64,000 bases of DNA from Acidovorax facilis (GCF_023913775.1 NZ_JAMXAX010000010.1:16932-80931); one strand, 5' to 3'; shown: positions 37,771 to 46,912, counted from the stretch's first letter. Notes: generated by a model from the sequence alone, not told the origin. Made by a program: numbers and translations.

Positions 37771-39761
37771 CCGCGCTCGCGCACCGCCTTGAACAGCAGG
37801 CCCAGGCATACGGCCATGCCCACCATCGGCACTGCGGCCAATACGGCCACCACAGCGCGCGCCAGGGGCGACCAGTCAAAGTCGCGCGCTGTGCGCCAGG
37901 CACCAAAGGCTGCGACCAGTCCCAGGCCAAACATGCCCATGCGGAAGCTCGCACCGGGCTTGAAGAAGGCGATGAGCAGCACGGCATTGGCGACGCCGAT
38001 GGCCAGCGCAACATGGCCCAGGTGGAGGGAAAACGAGGACTGTGCGCCGTGCCTGTGCCCGTCGTCTTCCTCCTCCTCATCGTCCACCCGGCTGCGCCAG
38101 CGGCTGGGCGACGGCGGCTGGGAAGGCTGGGCACGCGCAGGCGCTACGGGGGCTGCAGGGGCACCATCGGCCCGCCCCCACTCCGTGGCGGACAGTCCTG
38201 CAGCAACTGCACCAGCCACTGCGGCAGATGACGAGGCGCCAGGCGCTGCGATGCTGGGCGACAGCCCACGCTCCTGCAGCACGGCGCGCAGCCGCCCCGG
38301 CTCGCGCAAGGCCGTCACCACCGCCCGCACAGGCCCCTGGTCCTGTGGCTTGATGCGCAGGTCGGCAATCTGCATGGTGGTGCCACGCGTATTGGCCAGC
38401 ATGAACAACGCCTTGGCCACCATTGCGTCTTTGGGGCCGCCCTTGCCGCTTTCGACGAAGGTGCCCAGGTTGTACGTGGCGTCGGCGCGGCCTGCCTCGG
38501 CCGCCTGGGCATACCAGGCGCGGGCCTCGGCCAGGTTCACGGGGCCGCCATAGCGGCCATGTTCGTCGCTGGTGCCCAGGTGAAACGCGGCGTGCGGATC
38601 GCCCTCGCGGGCGTACCAGCCCGGCAGGTCGCGCAGGGGGTTGCCGGTCCACACCACCGGCGCCGGCGCAGGCGCGGCCGGGGTCATGGGCGCAAGGCTC
38701 AGGCCACCCGGCGATTCTGACGCTTCCTGGGCCTGCTTCTTTTTCAGCGCCTGCTGCCGCTGCTCTTGCGCGGCGGCGTTCCACTTCGCGGTCTGCTGCG
38801 TGTCCACTGGCCCACCCCAACCGCGCTCGTGCATAACGGCCAAGAGGCGCTTGGCGGGCTCGTAATCCCATTCGGCCGCACGCTGGCACCAGGTGCGGGC
38901 GTTTTCGTAGTTGGGCTGCTCCCAGCCGATCACGACATCCAGCGCGTGCAGGAAAGCCGCGACCTCATGCCCCTGTGCTGCGGCGGGCTCCAGGGCGTCG
39001 GTGGCTTCAATGCGCCTGCGCGAGTACAGCGCCAACTGTTCGCAGCGGGCCACAGCGTCGTCCACCGCCTTGCGCTCTTCGTCCACGATGCGCAGCAATT
39101 GTTCCCCAGGGGCAGCCTTCAGTCGCACCATCAGTGCCTGTACACGCTCCTTGGCTTGTTCCGGAAAGCGCCCATAGAAGGCTTGGGCATCCTTGCGGGT
39201 CTCTGCGTCGTGGACGCCCATCAACTGCAGCGCGGCCGCCAGGTCGAAGTGCCTGCGCTGGCCCATGGTGCCAAAGCGCAGCGCACGGCCCAGGGCGTAG
39301 AGGGCGTGGGGGTTGCCGCGCGCAGCCCAGTGGCGGTATTCGGCCCAGGCGGTGGCGTCGTCGCCCGCCTTGCGGGCGCGCGCCGCACGCTGCACGGGCA
39401 GATCGGGCTCTTCGGGCGCATCGCCGTTTCCCAGGTAGTGCACGCCGCTTTGCGGGTCGTACAGGTTCAGGCCCAGGCGCACTGCCTGCTCCCAGCCATC
39501 ATCAAACGGAGCGCCCCAATCCGAAGCGCGGGTGTTGATGCCCACGCCCCAGGTGGGGTCGGTCATTTCAGGGCCACCAAGGTAGATGTCCCAGAACCCG
39601 GGAGAGCGCTGCTCGACGGCCTTGGCCCAGGCCGTGAACTTGGGGTTCATCGGCACCTGGGGGCCCGCCTCCGCACGCTCGTACTGCGCGTCCGCCTCGG
39701 CCTTGGTGGTGGGCCAGGGCCAATCGGCGGGCTTTTCCCAGATCTGGATGGTGTAGCTCAC
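37767..39761 (-). CDS. Sel1-repeat protein with C-terminal membrane segments
   Basis: 664 residues. Sel1/TPR-like helices occur in two clusters (about 140-330 and 385-450: HALYALGRALRFG, PAKRLLAVMHERGWGGPVDTQQTAKW, AAFHLGTSDEHGRYGGPVNLAEARAWY). A Pro/Ala linker, an acidic patch DDEEEEDD and three hydrophobic segments follow at the C-terminus. The N-terminal 100 residues (WEKPADWPWPTTKAEADAQYE) are unassigned. The start is GTG at 39761 behind AGGAGGGA. Possibly a scaffold; function unknown. Confidence 0.82.
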   Translation of the reverse strand: MSYTIQIWEKPADWPWPTTKAEADAQYERAEAGPQVPMNPKFTAWAKAVEQRSPGFWDIYLGGPEMTDPTWGVGINTRASDWGAPFDDGWEQAVRLGLNLYDPQSGVHYLGNGDAPEEPDLPVQRAARARKAGDDATAWAEYRHWAARGNPHALYALGRALRFGTMGQRRHFDLAAALQLMGVHDAETRKDAQAFYGRFPEQAKERVQALMVRLKAAPGEQLLRIVDEERKAVDDAVARCEQLALYSRRRIEATDALEPAAAQGHEVAAFLHALDVVIGWEQPNYENARTWCQRAAEWDYEPAKRLLAVMHERGWGGPVDTQQTAKWNAAAQEQRQQALKKKQAQEASESPGGLSLAPMTPAAPAPAPVVWTGNPLRDLPGWYAREGDPHAAFHLGTSDEHGRYGGPVNLAEARAWYAQAAEAGRADATYNLGTFVESGKGGPKDAMVAKALFMLANTRGTTMQIADLRIKPQDQGPVRAVVTALREPGRLRAVLQERGLSPSIAAPGASSSAAVAGAVAAGLSATEWGRADGAPAAPVAPARAQPSQPPSPSRWRSRVDDEEEEDDGHRHGAQSSFSLHLGHVALAIGVANAVLLIAFFKPGASFRMGMFGLGLVAAFGAWRTARDFDWSPLARAVVAVLAAVPMVGMAVCLGLLFKAVRERG

Positions 39762-39963
39762 AGGTCCCTCCTCGGATGCCGCTGGGTGCGCGACGTGTTG
39801 TGGTGTTGTCTTTCGTCAAGTGCGAGCGAATTCTAGGAGCGGCCCCCCGCCATGCCCCAGAGGCGCACCCCACCAATTTGTCCAGTGACGCACCAGCACC
39901 ACACCCGGATGTTGGCGCGCAGTTTTGGGTAAAAATGGGCCTCTGCGCTCGTCCACCAAGACC

Positions 39964-39990
39964 AAATAGCTCCTACTTTTATAGCAATCC
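39964..39990. repeat. R1-family fragment (second hairpin only)
   Basis: AATAGCTCCTACTTTTATAGCAAT, corresponding to the GCTAT...ATAGC half of the element. It ends directly before the ATG of the next gene. Confidence 0.5.
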
Positions 39991-39991
39991 T

Positions 39992-40330
39992 ATGTCCCAG
40001 CCGCCACGCCCTGCCCTCGCTCTCGCCATGTCTGTGCCCACCGGCGATCAGCTCAAGGCCGCCCGCACTGCCGCGGGGCTGAGCCAGGCCCAGGCGGCCG
40101 AACTCATGGGCTACCCGCTGCAGACCGGCAGCCGGGGCGGCGTGCAGTCGCGCACCTGGCAGGCGCTGGAGAGCATGAGCGACGAGCGCAACATGCAGGG
40201 GCCGGTGTTTGCGATGTTTCTGCTGCTGACGGGCCAGCACCCCGATTTCCACTTGGAACGCAACAAGCGGCCAGACAGCGCGCACGGCCCAGAAGCGGCA
40301 GACGGCAAGGAAACTGCCTCTTCCAAATAG
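39992..40330 (+). CDS. XRE-like helix-turn-helix protein
   Basis: 112 residues. QLKAARTAAGLSQAQAAELMGY is a Cro/CI-type helix-turn-helix start. It continues with a short segment SRTWQALESMSDERNMQGPVFAMFLLLTGQHP that resembles phage- or plasmid-type regulators (SRTWQ...). A charged tail follows. Regulatory target unknown. The ATG follows an R1 fragment rather than a clear ribosome binding site, so the start is provisional. Confidence 0.7.
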   Translation: MSQPPRPALALAMSVPTGDQLKAARTAAGLSQAQAAELMGYPLQTGSRGGVQSRTWQALESMSDERNMQGPVFAMFLLLTGQHPDFHLERNKRPDSAHGPEAADGKETASSK

Positions 40331-40356
40331 TCGCCCCGCCACGCACCGCCCGTGGC

Positions 40357-40481
40357 CCGAGAGACTGGCGCGGCCCAGGCCAGTGCCCCCCGCGCAAGGG
40401 CCGCCCCGCCGCGCAGGGGGCGTCCCCCTCCCGCGCAGCGAGAGAGGGGGAAGGCGCGAAGCGACTCAGGGGGTGCCCCCT
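40357..40481 (-). repeat. R2-family GC-rich repeat behind tctC
   Basis: On the minus strand it begins CCCCCTGAGTCGCTTCGCG, 11 bases past the receptor-gene stop, and continues through CCCCCTCTCTCG and GCGGCGGGGCGGCCCTTG. Same core and same orientation to the upstream gene as the copies at 45761 and 56135. Confidence 0.85.
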
Positions 40482-40484
40482 TCT

Positions 40485-41483
40485 TCAATCTACCTTGATG
40501 TTTGCCGCCTTGATCACCTGGGCCCACTTCTCCACCTCGGCCTTCTGGAAAGCGGCGATCTGCGTGGTGTTGAGGTCGGCGGGCTCCATGCCAAAGCCCT
40601 TCAGGCGGGTCTGCATGTCGGGCTGGGCCAGGATCTTGCGGATCTCGTCATGCAGGCGCGTGACCACAGGCGTGGGCGTGCCAGCCGGCACAAAGATGGC
40701 CTGCCAGGACTGCACCTGGAAGTCCTTGAGTTCTGCCACGCCGGACTCGGCCACGGTGGGCACGTCGGGCATGGAGGCCAGGCGCTGGGGCGAGGTGACG
40801 GCAATGGCGCGCAGTTTGCCGCTCTGGATGTGCGGCGCGGCCACCACCGTGGTGTCAAACATCATGTCCACCTGGCCGCTGATCACATCCTGGATGGCCG
40901 GGCCACTGCCTTTGTAGGGGATGTGGGTGAACTTCACGCCCGACTTGTAGGCCAGCAACTCCACCGCCAAATGCTGCGAGCTGCCTGTGCCGGCCGAGGC
41001 CGACGACAGGCCGCCTTGCTTGGCCTTCGCCCCCGCCAGCACGTCCTTGAGGGTTTTGTAAGGGCTGTTGGCCGCCACCACCAGCACGACCGGGTTGGCG
41101 CCGATCAGCGTGACGGGGCTGAAGGACTTGATGGGGTCGTAGCCCAGCTTGGGGTAGAGGCTCACGTTGATGGCGTGCGAGCTGACGGTGCCGCCCAGCA
41201 GGGTGTAGCCATCCGGCGCAGAGCGCGCAGCAGCTTCAGAGCCGATGCTGCCCGCCGCGCCGCCCTTGTTCTCCACCACCACCGTGGTGCCCAGGGCAGT
41301 ACCCAGTTGCTGGCCAATCAGCCGCGCCAGCGTGTCGGTGGTGCCACCTGCAGCAAACGGCACCATGTAGGTGATGGGCTTGCCGGTGGGCCAGGTGCCC
41401 TGGGCTGTGGCGGGCAGGCTGACAAGGGTGCTGAAGGCTGCGGCCGCCAGGGCGGCGGTGTGGATGAGGGTTCTGCGTTGCAT
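40485..41483 (-). CDS. Bug/TctC-family tripartite tricarboxylate transporter receptor
   Basis: 332-residue periplasmic solute-binding protein. Signal peptide 1-27 (ends SLPATAQG); mature features YMVPFAAGGTTDTLARL, VVENKGGAAGSIGSE and IPYKGSGPAIQDVISGQVD are Bug hallmarks, binding carboxylates. No TctA/TctB membrane genes are in the window. It is downstream of the lactonase on the same strand (102-bp gap), suggesting sugar-acid-derived ligands. A start inside a longer frame was chosen at MQRRTLIHTAAL, with AGGAG before it. Confidence 0.9.
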   Translation of the reverse strand: MQRRTLIHTAALAAAAFSTLVSLPATAQGTWPTGKPITYMVPFAAGGTTDTLARLIGQQLGTALGTTVVVENKGGAAGSIGSEAAARSAPDGYTLLGGTVSSHAINVSLYPKLGYDPIKSFSPVTLIGANPVVLVVAANSPYKTLKDVLAGAKAKQGGLSSASAGTGSSQHLAVELLAYKSGVKFTHIPYKGSGPAIQDVISGQVDMMFDTTVVAAPHIQSGKLRAIAVTSPQRLASMPDVPTVAESGVAELKDFQVQSWQAIFVPAGTPTPVVTRLHDEIRKILAQPDMQTRLKGFGMEPADLNTTQIAAFQKAEVEKWAQVIKAANIKVD

Positions 41484-41585
41484 GGTGATGTCTCCTGGGT
41501 GTTTTGTGGATGGTGAACGGAACGGCGATAGAAAAACGGAGCGCAAAAAAGCCGGTGCGGCTGGCGCGTGCAATGCAATGGACGC

Positions 41586-42683
41586 TCAGGGCAGATCGAC
41601 GATCTCGACCCAATTGGGGTTCTTGCCCACCGGCACCCGCGTGGGCGTGCCGGGGATGCCGGTGGCCGGGTCGATGGGGTGCAGCGCAAGGTGGTGCGAC
41701 TCCTGCCCTGCTGCGATCAGAAATCGGCCTGACGAATCCACCGCAAAACCGCGCGGTGATTTCTCGGTGGGCACCTGGCCCAGCGGCTGCAGCTGGCCGG
41801 TGGCAGCGTCGACGCGAAAGCTGCTCAGCGTGCTGGAGGTGCGCTCGGACGCATACAGCGTGCGGCCGTCGGGCGACAGGTGAATGTCGGCGGCCCAGGG
41901 CTTGCCGTTAAAGCCTGCGGGCAGTGCCGTGGTGCGCTGCACCGGGCGCAGCGTGCCGCGCTCCTTGTCGTAAGCCATCACGTGTACGGCGGCATCCAGC
42001 TCGTTCAGCACATACATGGTGCGCTGGGCGGTATCCCACACAAAGTGGCGCGGGCCGGATTTTTCGGGAGCAACCTGCGTCAGCGCGGGTTCATGGGCGG
42101 TGAGCCTGCCGCTCTCGGCATCAAAACGCCAGGCCGAAAGGTTGTCGCCGCCCAGGCTGGTGGCAAACACATGGCGGTTGGCCGCATCGGCGTGGATGGC
42201 GTGCGCGTGGGGCGCCGTGGGGATGAGTTGCTGCACCGCACCCACCGAGCCGTCCTTGCCAATGCTGTTGACCGTGATCTTGTGGCCGGGGTAGGACGCG
42301 GCAAACAGCCAGCGGCCCGTGACATCGGTGTCGATGTTGGCCATGCTGTCGGCCAGCGGAGCCTCGCCCAGCTTGCGCAGCTTGCCGCTGACGGGGTCGA
42401 TCGCCAGGCTCACCACCCTGAAAGGTTGCGAGCGCAACGCCACGTACAGCACCGTCTTGTCCGGGCTCACGGCCATCGGCATGGCAGTGCCGCCCAGCGG
42501 CACGGTGTCTACCGGCTTGAGCGTGGCAGTGCTACGGTCCAGCTCCAACACCGAGACATCCTGGCTGTCCGCGTTGGCGACATACACCCAGGTTGCCGCC
42601 CAGGCGCCGGGGGTGGACAGGGCGGCAACGGCTGCCAGTGCCAGTTGTGCCACCCGGGTGCGTGTGCGTGGTGTAGAGGTCAT
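41586..42683 (-). CDS. secreted lactonase-type 7-bladed beta-propeller protein
   Basis: 365 residues. Signal peptide ending AWA (about residue 29), then propeller repeats with VYVANADSQDVSVLELD, PMAVSPDKTVLYVALR, ANRHVFATSLGGDNLSAW and LSPDGRTLYASER. This is the 6-phosphogluconolactonase-like (lactonase) family; the periplasmic location argues against a role in the pentose phosphate pathway. Beside two receptors and kdgD, an aldaro- or aldono-lactone substrate is a reasonable guess. Confidence 0.85.
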   Translation of the reverse strand: MTSTPRTRTRVAQLALAAVAALSTPGAWAATWVYVANADSQDVSVLELDRSTATLKPVDTVPLGGTAMPMAVSPDKTVLYVALRSQPFRVVSLAIDPVSGKLRKLGEAPLADSMANIDTDVTGRWLFAASYPGHKITVNSIGKDGSVGAVQQLIPTAPHAHAIHADAANRHVFATSLGGDNLSAWRFDAESGRLTAHEPALTQVAPEKSGPRHFVWDTAQRTMYVLNELDAAVHVMAYDKERGTLRPVQRTTALPAGFNGKPWAADIHLSPDGRTLYASERTSSTLSSFRVDAATGQLQPLGQVPTEKSPRGFAVDSSGRFLIAAGQESHHLALHPIDPATGIPGTPTRVPVGKNPNWVEIVDLP

Positions 42684-43060
42684 TGCCGTCTCCCGAAGGG
42701 GTCTGGGCGGTAGCAGGGCCTGCACCGCCGGTTGTGTGGGTGGATGCTCATCTGCCGGGATGTGTGCTGAGGCACCCAGCTGTCGGCGGAGCGGTTGGGT
42801 TTTGTCATACGTTATATGTTGTCGTACAACAAGATCTGCATTGTCACCATAAGCCTGTCTGACACACGCAGGGATTACCCGAATTTCGACGAACAATCTG
42901 CAAGGATTGCCCACCTGCCTGACAGAGGAGAAATGCGGTCAAAAAGAGCTAGTGAAAACCCTTAATCCACCCTAAGATCACCAAAAACTCTCACGGCATG
43001 TATTGCCATTTTGCAATCTTAGTTGTACGATGACTAACAACATCACTCAGGAGACATTCC
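42684..43060. promoter_or_regulatory. 377-bp divergent control region with two FadR-type (GntR) operators
   Basis: GTTGTCGTACAAC at 42818-42830 is a perfect palindrome of the TNGTNNNACNA type; TAGTTGTACGA at 43020-43030 also fits. One lies toward each divergent gene (lactonase and TctC receptor). A weaker related TTGTCATACGT is just before the first. No GntR gene is encoded in the window, so the cognate regulator would act in trans. The remainder shows nothing else. Confidence 0.6.
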
Positions 43061-44032
43061 ATGACCCTGCGCCGTAGAGCCGCCCTTCTCGCCTGCATCG
43101 CCACCCTGGCAGCGGCCTCCGCCACCGCACAAAGCGCTGACTGGCCCGCAAAGACCCTGCGCATCGTGGTGCCCTACCCGCCCGGCGGCAGCTCGGACAT
43201 CATTGCCCGTTCCATCAGCCAGGCCATGTCCGAGGCGCTCAAGCAGTCGGTCATCGTGGAGAACAAGCCCGGCGCCAACGGCAACCTGGGCGCCGACTTC
43301 GTGGCCAAGGCCGAGCCCGACGGCTACACCATGCTGCTGTGCGACGTGGGTGCGCTGGCTATCAGCCCTTCGGTCTATACCAAGCTGTCGTTCGACCCCT
43401 CCAAGGACCTGCGTGGCGTGACCATGCTGGCCTACTCGCCCCACCTGCTGGTGGTGCACCCCTCGGTGCCGGTCAGCAACTTCAAGGAGCTGGTGGCGTA
43501 CTCGAAGAAGAACGACCTCAACTTTGCCGTCACCGCCACCGGCAGCGCGCCCCACGTGGCCGGTGTGGCGCTGGAGCGTGCCAGCGGTGCGCGCTGGCAG
43601 TACATCCCGTACAAGGGCGGCGTCACCGCCATTCAGGACACCGTGGCCGGGCAAACCCAAATCCTGATGAACGGCATGCTGGCCACCCTGCCCCATGTGC
43701 AAAGCGGCAAGCTCAAGGTGCTGGGGGTTTCCAAAGCCACCCGCATGCCGCTGATTGGCGATGTGCCCACCATTGCCGAGCAGGGCGTGCCCGGTTTCGA
43801 ATCCGGCACCTGGCAAGGCATTCTGGTGCCGCGCGGCACGCCAGATGCGGTGGTGCAAAAGCTCAACAACGCCTTTATCACCGCCATCCGCTCCCCCGAA
43901 ATCCGCTCGCGCCTGGCCGGCCAGGGCGCCGAGGTGGTCACCATGACCCCCGCCGAACAAGACCAGTTCTTCGCCAAGGAGCGGGCCCGCTGGGCCACCG
44001 TGGTGAAGGCCGCCAACATCAAGCTCGACTAA
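43061..44032 (+). CDS. Bug/TctC-family tripartite tricarboxylate transporter receptor
   Basis: 323 residues. Signal peptide to about 24 (ASATAQ), then IVVPYPPGGSSDIIARS, VVENKPGANGNLGADFVAKA and YIPYKGGVTAIQDTVAGQTQ, the usual Bug receptor motifs. ATG at 43061 with AGGAG upstream. Followed by kdgD, so probably the uptake receptor for a hexarate or related sugar acid (inference). Distinct in sequence from the receptor on the other side of the control region. Confidence 0.92.
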   Translation: MTLRRRAALLACIATLAAASATAQSADWPAKTLRIVVPYPPGGSSDIIARSISQAMSEALKQSVIVENKPGANGNLGADFVAKAEPDGYTMLLCDVGALAISPSVYTKLSFDPSKDLRGVTMLAYSPHLLVVHPSVPVSNFKELVAYSKKNDLNFAVTATGSAPHVAGVALERASGARWQYIPYKGGVTAIQDTVAGQTQILMNGMLATLPHVQSGKLKVLGVSKATRMPLIGDVPTIAEQGVPGFESGTWQGILVPRGTPDAVVQKLNNAFITAIRSPEIRSRLAGQGAEVVTMTPAEQDQFFAKERARWATVVKAANIKLD

Positions 44033-44102
44033 GAAGGTGTCAGCGAACCCCTCATGCCCGCTCATCCCGTCAAAACACGCCCGCTCGTCGTTGCAAATGC
44101 TC

Positions 44103-44122
44103 GCCATAGCCCGCGCTATGGC
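44103..44122. repeat. short inverted repeat between receptor and kdgD
   Basis: GCCATAGC, 4-base loop, GCTATGGC, within a longer imperfect palindrome. Single copy in the window; it may belong to another dispersed repeat type. No T-run, so not a terminator. Confidence 0.45.
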
Positions 44123-44231
44123 TGCGCTTTGCGCCTAGACCGGCCGCGTTTTGGCAGCCTGCTCGGACATGCGGTATTCACTCACACCTTCTCACTCGCC
44201 TTCCCATTTCCTACTACCGCCCCGCACTGAC

Positions 44232-45143
44232 ATGACCCCCCAAGAACTCAAAACCATCATGGGCTCCGGCCTGCTGTCGTTCCCGATCACGGACTTTGAC
44301 GAGCAGGGCGAATTCCGCCCCAAGACCTATATCGAGCGCCTGGAATGGCTGGCCGCCTACGGCGCCAGCGCGCTGTTTGCCGCCGGTGGCACGGGCGAGT
44401 ATTTCTCGCTGTCGGGCCCCGAGTACGGCCAGGTCATCAAGACCGCAGTGGATACCTGCCGTGGCAAGGTGCCCATCATTGCCGGTGCCGGTGGCCCCAC
44501 CCGTACGGCCATTGCCCATGCGCAAGAGGCCGAGCGCCTGGGCGCCCACGGCATCCTGCTCTTGCCACACTACCTGACCGAAGCGGGACAGGAAGGACTG
44601 ATCGCCCATGTGGAGCAGGTCTGCAAGAGCGTGAAGTTCGGCGTGATCGTCTACAACCGCGACCGCACCAAGCTCACGGCCGAGTCCCTGGCCATCCTGG
44701 CCGACCGCTGCCCGAACCTGGTGGGCTTCAAGGACGGCGTGGGCAACATCGAGGTGATGTCCTCCATCTACATGAAGATGGGCGACCGCTTTTCGTACCT
44801 GGGCGGCCTGCCCACGGCCGAGGTGTATGCGGCGGCCTACAAGGCGCTGGGCACGCCGGTGTATTCGTCGGCGGTGTTCAACTTCATCCCCCGCACGGCG
44901 ATGGAGTTCTACAAGGCCGTGGCCAGTGACGACACGGCCACCCAGCACCGCTTGCTCAAATCCTTCTTCATGCCCTACCTGGCCATCCGCAACCGCGTGG
45001 AAGGCTATGGCGTCTCCATCATCAAGGCAGGTGCCCGCATCGTGGGCCACGACGGCGGGCCGGTGCGCGCGCCGCTGACGGACTTGAAGCCCAGCGAGAT
45101 GGAAGAGCTCAAGGCGCTGATCGACAAGCTCGGCCCGCAGTAA
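44232..45143 (+). CDS. kdgD: 5-dehydro-4-deoxyglucarate dehydratase
   Basis: Converts 5-dehydro-4-deoxy-D-glucarate to 2-oxoglutarate semialdehyde and CO2 in glucarate/galactarate breakdown. 303-residue DapA-type TIM barrel, Schiff-base lysine K167 ([10 protein letters not shown]) and Y141 (VIVYNRD). [14 protein letters not shown] and [14 protein letters not shown] are diagnostic of KdgD over other DapA relatives. A strong terminator follows. The dehydrogenase of the next step is not here. Confidence 0.93.
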   Translation: MTPQELKTIMGSGLLSFPITDFDEQGEFRPKTYIERLEWLAAYGASALFAAGGTGEYFSLSGPEYGQVIKTAVDTCRGKVPIIAGAGGPTRTAIAHAQEAERLGAHGILLLPHYLTEAGQEGLIAHVEQVCKSVKFGVIVYNRDRTKLTAESLAILADRCPNLVGFKDGVGNIEVMSSIYMKMGDRFSYLGGLPTAEVYAAAYKALGTPVYSSAVFNFIPRTAMEFYKAVASDDTATQHRLLKSFFMPYLAIRNRVEGYGVSIIKAGARIVGHDGGPVRAPLTDLKPSEMEELKALIDKLGPQ

Positions 45144-45165
45144 GCACGGCCTGACAGATGCCTCC

Positions 45166-45193
45166 AAGGGCCTGGTTTTCCAGGCCCTTTTTT
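45166..45193 (+). terminator. Rho-independent terminator after kdgD
   Basis: 10-bp perfect stem AAGGGCCTGG/CCAGGCCCTT, TTTT loop, then T4 on the plus strand, 22 bases past the kdgD stop. Confidence 0.9.
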
Positions 45194-45285
45194 CAGCGAT
45201 TCCACACACCACGCGCCTGGCCGTGCACGGGCGCGTGGTGCCAACGCGGCACGCCAAAACACAACACCATAAGGAGACAGACAAC

Positions 45286-45759
45286 ATGCTCAAGACCCTC
45301 ATCATCGCCGCAGCCAGCGCCCTGGCCCTTGTCACGCTGAGCGGCTGCGCCAGCCATCCGACCACCGCCGCGGCGACCCCTGCACCGGCCGCCTCCGAGC
45401 AGGCTGTGGCCGCCGCTGCCGAACGCCTGCGCCTGGCCATGATCGACCCCACGCCCGCTGCGCTGACTGCCCTCGTGGCCGACGACCTGAGCTATGGCCA
45501 CTCGGGCGGCCGCGTGGACACCAAGGACAGCTTCATCGGCGATCTGGTGGCGGGCAAGTCTGACTTCGTGACCATCGCCATCACCGACCAGACCATCAAG
45601 GTGGTGGGCAACTCTGCCATCGTGCGCCACACCCTCACGGCTGACACCAACGACTCGGGCAAGCCCGGCAAGGTGCAGATCAAGATACTGGGCGTGTGGC
45701 AACAGCAAGGCGGCCAGTGGAAGCTGCTGGCCCGCCAGGCCGTGCGTGTAAACACTTGA
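45286..45759 (+). CDS. NTF2-like (DUF4440) lipoprotein
   Basis: 157 residues. Lipoprotein signal with lipobox LSGC (C20), Ala/Thr/Pro linker, then an NTF2-like cone fold: RLRLAMIDPTPAALTALVADDLSYGHSGGRVDTKDSFI and VWQQQGGQWKLLARQAVRV, as in DUF4440/SnoaL-like proteins. Function unknown. AAGGAG precedes the ATG. An R2 repeat starts one base after the stop. Confidence 0.85.
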   Translation: MLKTLIIAAASALALVTLSGCASHPTTAAATPAPAASEQAVAAAAERLRLAMIDPTPAALTALVADDLSYGHSGGRVDTKDSFIGDLVAGKSDFVTIAITDQTIKVVGNSAIVRHTLTADTNDSGKPGKVQIKILGVWQQQGGQWKLLARQAVRVNT

Positions 45760-45760
45760 T

Positions 45761-45865
45761 GCCCCCTGAGCCGCTTCGCGCCATCCCCCTCAAGGGGACG
45801 CCGCCTCTGCGGCGGGGCGGCCCTTGCACGGCGGCGCTGGCGGAGCCGCGCCCGTCTCCGTCGCA
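45761..45865 (+). repeat. R2-family GC-rich repeat behind NTF2-like gene
   Basis: CCCCCTGAGCCGCTTCGCG followed by CCATCCCCCTCAAGGGGACG and GCGGCGGGGCGGCCCTTG. Several strong GC hairpins and no T-run. Confidence 0.85.
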
Positions 45866-45928
45866 CGGCGACAAGCGACACTGCGGCTCAAGTCCACCTT
45901 CTCAACATTCCAGGTTGCCCTCCATCCA

Positions 45929-46897
45929 ATGACCACCAACGCCCAGCCCCGCATCCTGCAAATCGGCCGCCTGCCCTTGCCCGCCCTCGAAACCGAACTG
46001 GCCGCGCGCTACAGCGTGGCCTGCCTGGCGGACCAGGCCGACCCGCAGGGTTTTCTGGCGGCGCATGGGGCGGAGTTTTCGGGCGTGGTCACCACGGCGT
46101 CCATCGGGCTCACAGGCGAGGTGATCGCCGCCCTGCCCCATCTGCAGGTCATCAGCAGCTTTGGCGTGGGCTTTGACGCGCTCGACATCGGCGCCGCCAC
46201 TGCCCGGGGCGTGCAGGTGGGCTACACGCCCGGCGTGCTCAACGACTGTGTGGCCGACATGGCGTTTGCGCTGATGCTGGACGTGTCGCGCGGCATTGCC
46301 GCCAGCGACCGGTTTGTGCGCCAGGGCCAATGGCCCAAGGCGCGGTTTGCGCTGGGCACGCGGGTGTCGGGCAAACGCCTGGGCATCGTGGGCATGGGCC
46401 GCATCGGCCAGGCCGTGGCCGAGCGCGCGGCGGGCTTCCGCATGGAGGTGGGCTACCACAACCGCCGCCCGGCCGAGGGCTGCGCGCACTCGTACTTCGA
46501 GTCGCTGACCGCACTGGCGCAATGGGCCGACTACCTGGTGCTGACGGTGGCGGGCGGCGCGGGCACGCGCCACCTGGTCAACCGCGATGTGCTCGACGCC
46601 CTGGGCCCGCAGGGCTACCTCATCAACGTGGCGCGTGGCAGCGTGGTGGATGAGGCGGCGCTCATCGACGCCCTGGCCGAGCGCCGCATCGCCGGTGCGG
46701 GCCTGGACGTGTTCGACAACGAACCCCAGGTGCCCGCCGCCCTGATGGCGCTGGACAACGTGGTGCTCACCCCCCACACCGCCAGTGCCACGCACGAAAC
46801 CCGCCGTGCGATGGCGGACCTGGTGCTGGAGAACCTGCACGCGTTCTATACCTCGGGTGCCGTGCGGGTGCCGGTGCCAGGCACGGTGGCTGGCTGA
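45929..46897 (+). CDS. D-2-hydroxyacid dehydrogenase (glyoxylate/hydroxypyruvate reductase-like)
   Basis: 322 residues. Rossmann motif GIVGMGRIGQAVAERA (about 155-170), then HNRRPA, whose arginines after the second strand suggest NADPH preference. Catalytic residues lie in VARGSVVD (Arg), DVFDNEPQ (Glu) and TPHTAS (His). It fits GhrB-type reductases of glyoxylate or hydroxypyruvate. An R2 repeat occupies the leader. Links with the sugar-acid block are by position only. Confidence 0.9.
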   Translation: MTTNAQPRILQIGRLPLPALETELAARYSVACLADQADPQGFLAAHGAEFSGVVTTASIGLTGEVIAALPHLQVISSFGVGFDALDIGAATARGVQVGYTPGVLNDCVADMAFALMLDVSRGIAASDRFVRQGQWPKARFALGTRVSGKRLGIVGMGRIGQAVAERAAGFRMEVGYHNRRPAEGCAHSYFESLTALAQWADYLVLTVAGGAGTRHLVNRDVLDALGPQGYLINVARGSVVDEAALIDALAERRIAGAGLDVFDNEPQVPAALMALDNVVLTPHTASATHETRRAMADLVLENLHAFYTSGAVRVPVPGTVAG

Positions 46898-46912
46898 TCG
46901 TTGGTTTTTCAA

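Noticed and set aside
35329..37809. 826-codon minus-strand frame opposite the ABC exporter
   Set aside because: Shadow of the exporter and EthD genes; no recognisable domain, skewed composition.
44033..44231. Possible second terminator between receptor and kdgD
   Set aside because: The GCCATAGC/GCTATGGC hairpin has no T-run, and the two genes read in the same direction as a likely transcript.
45696..45932. Small frame over the R2 repeat at 45761
   Set aside because: Its peptide (PPEPLRAIPLKGTPPLRRGG) is just the translated repeat; similar phantom peptides arise at the other R2 copies.
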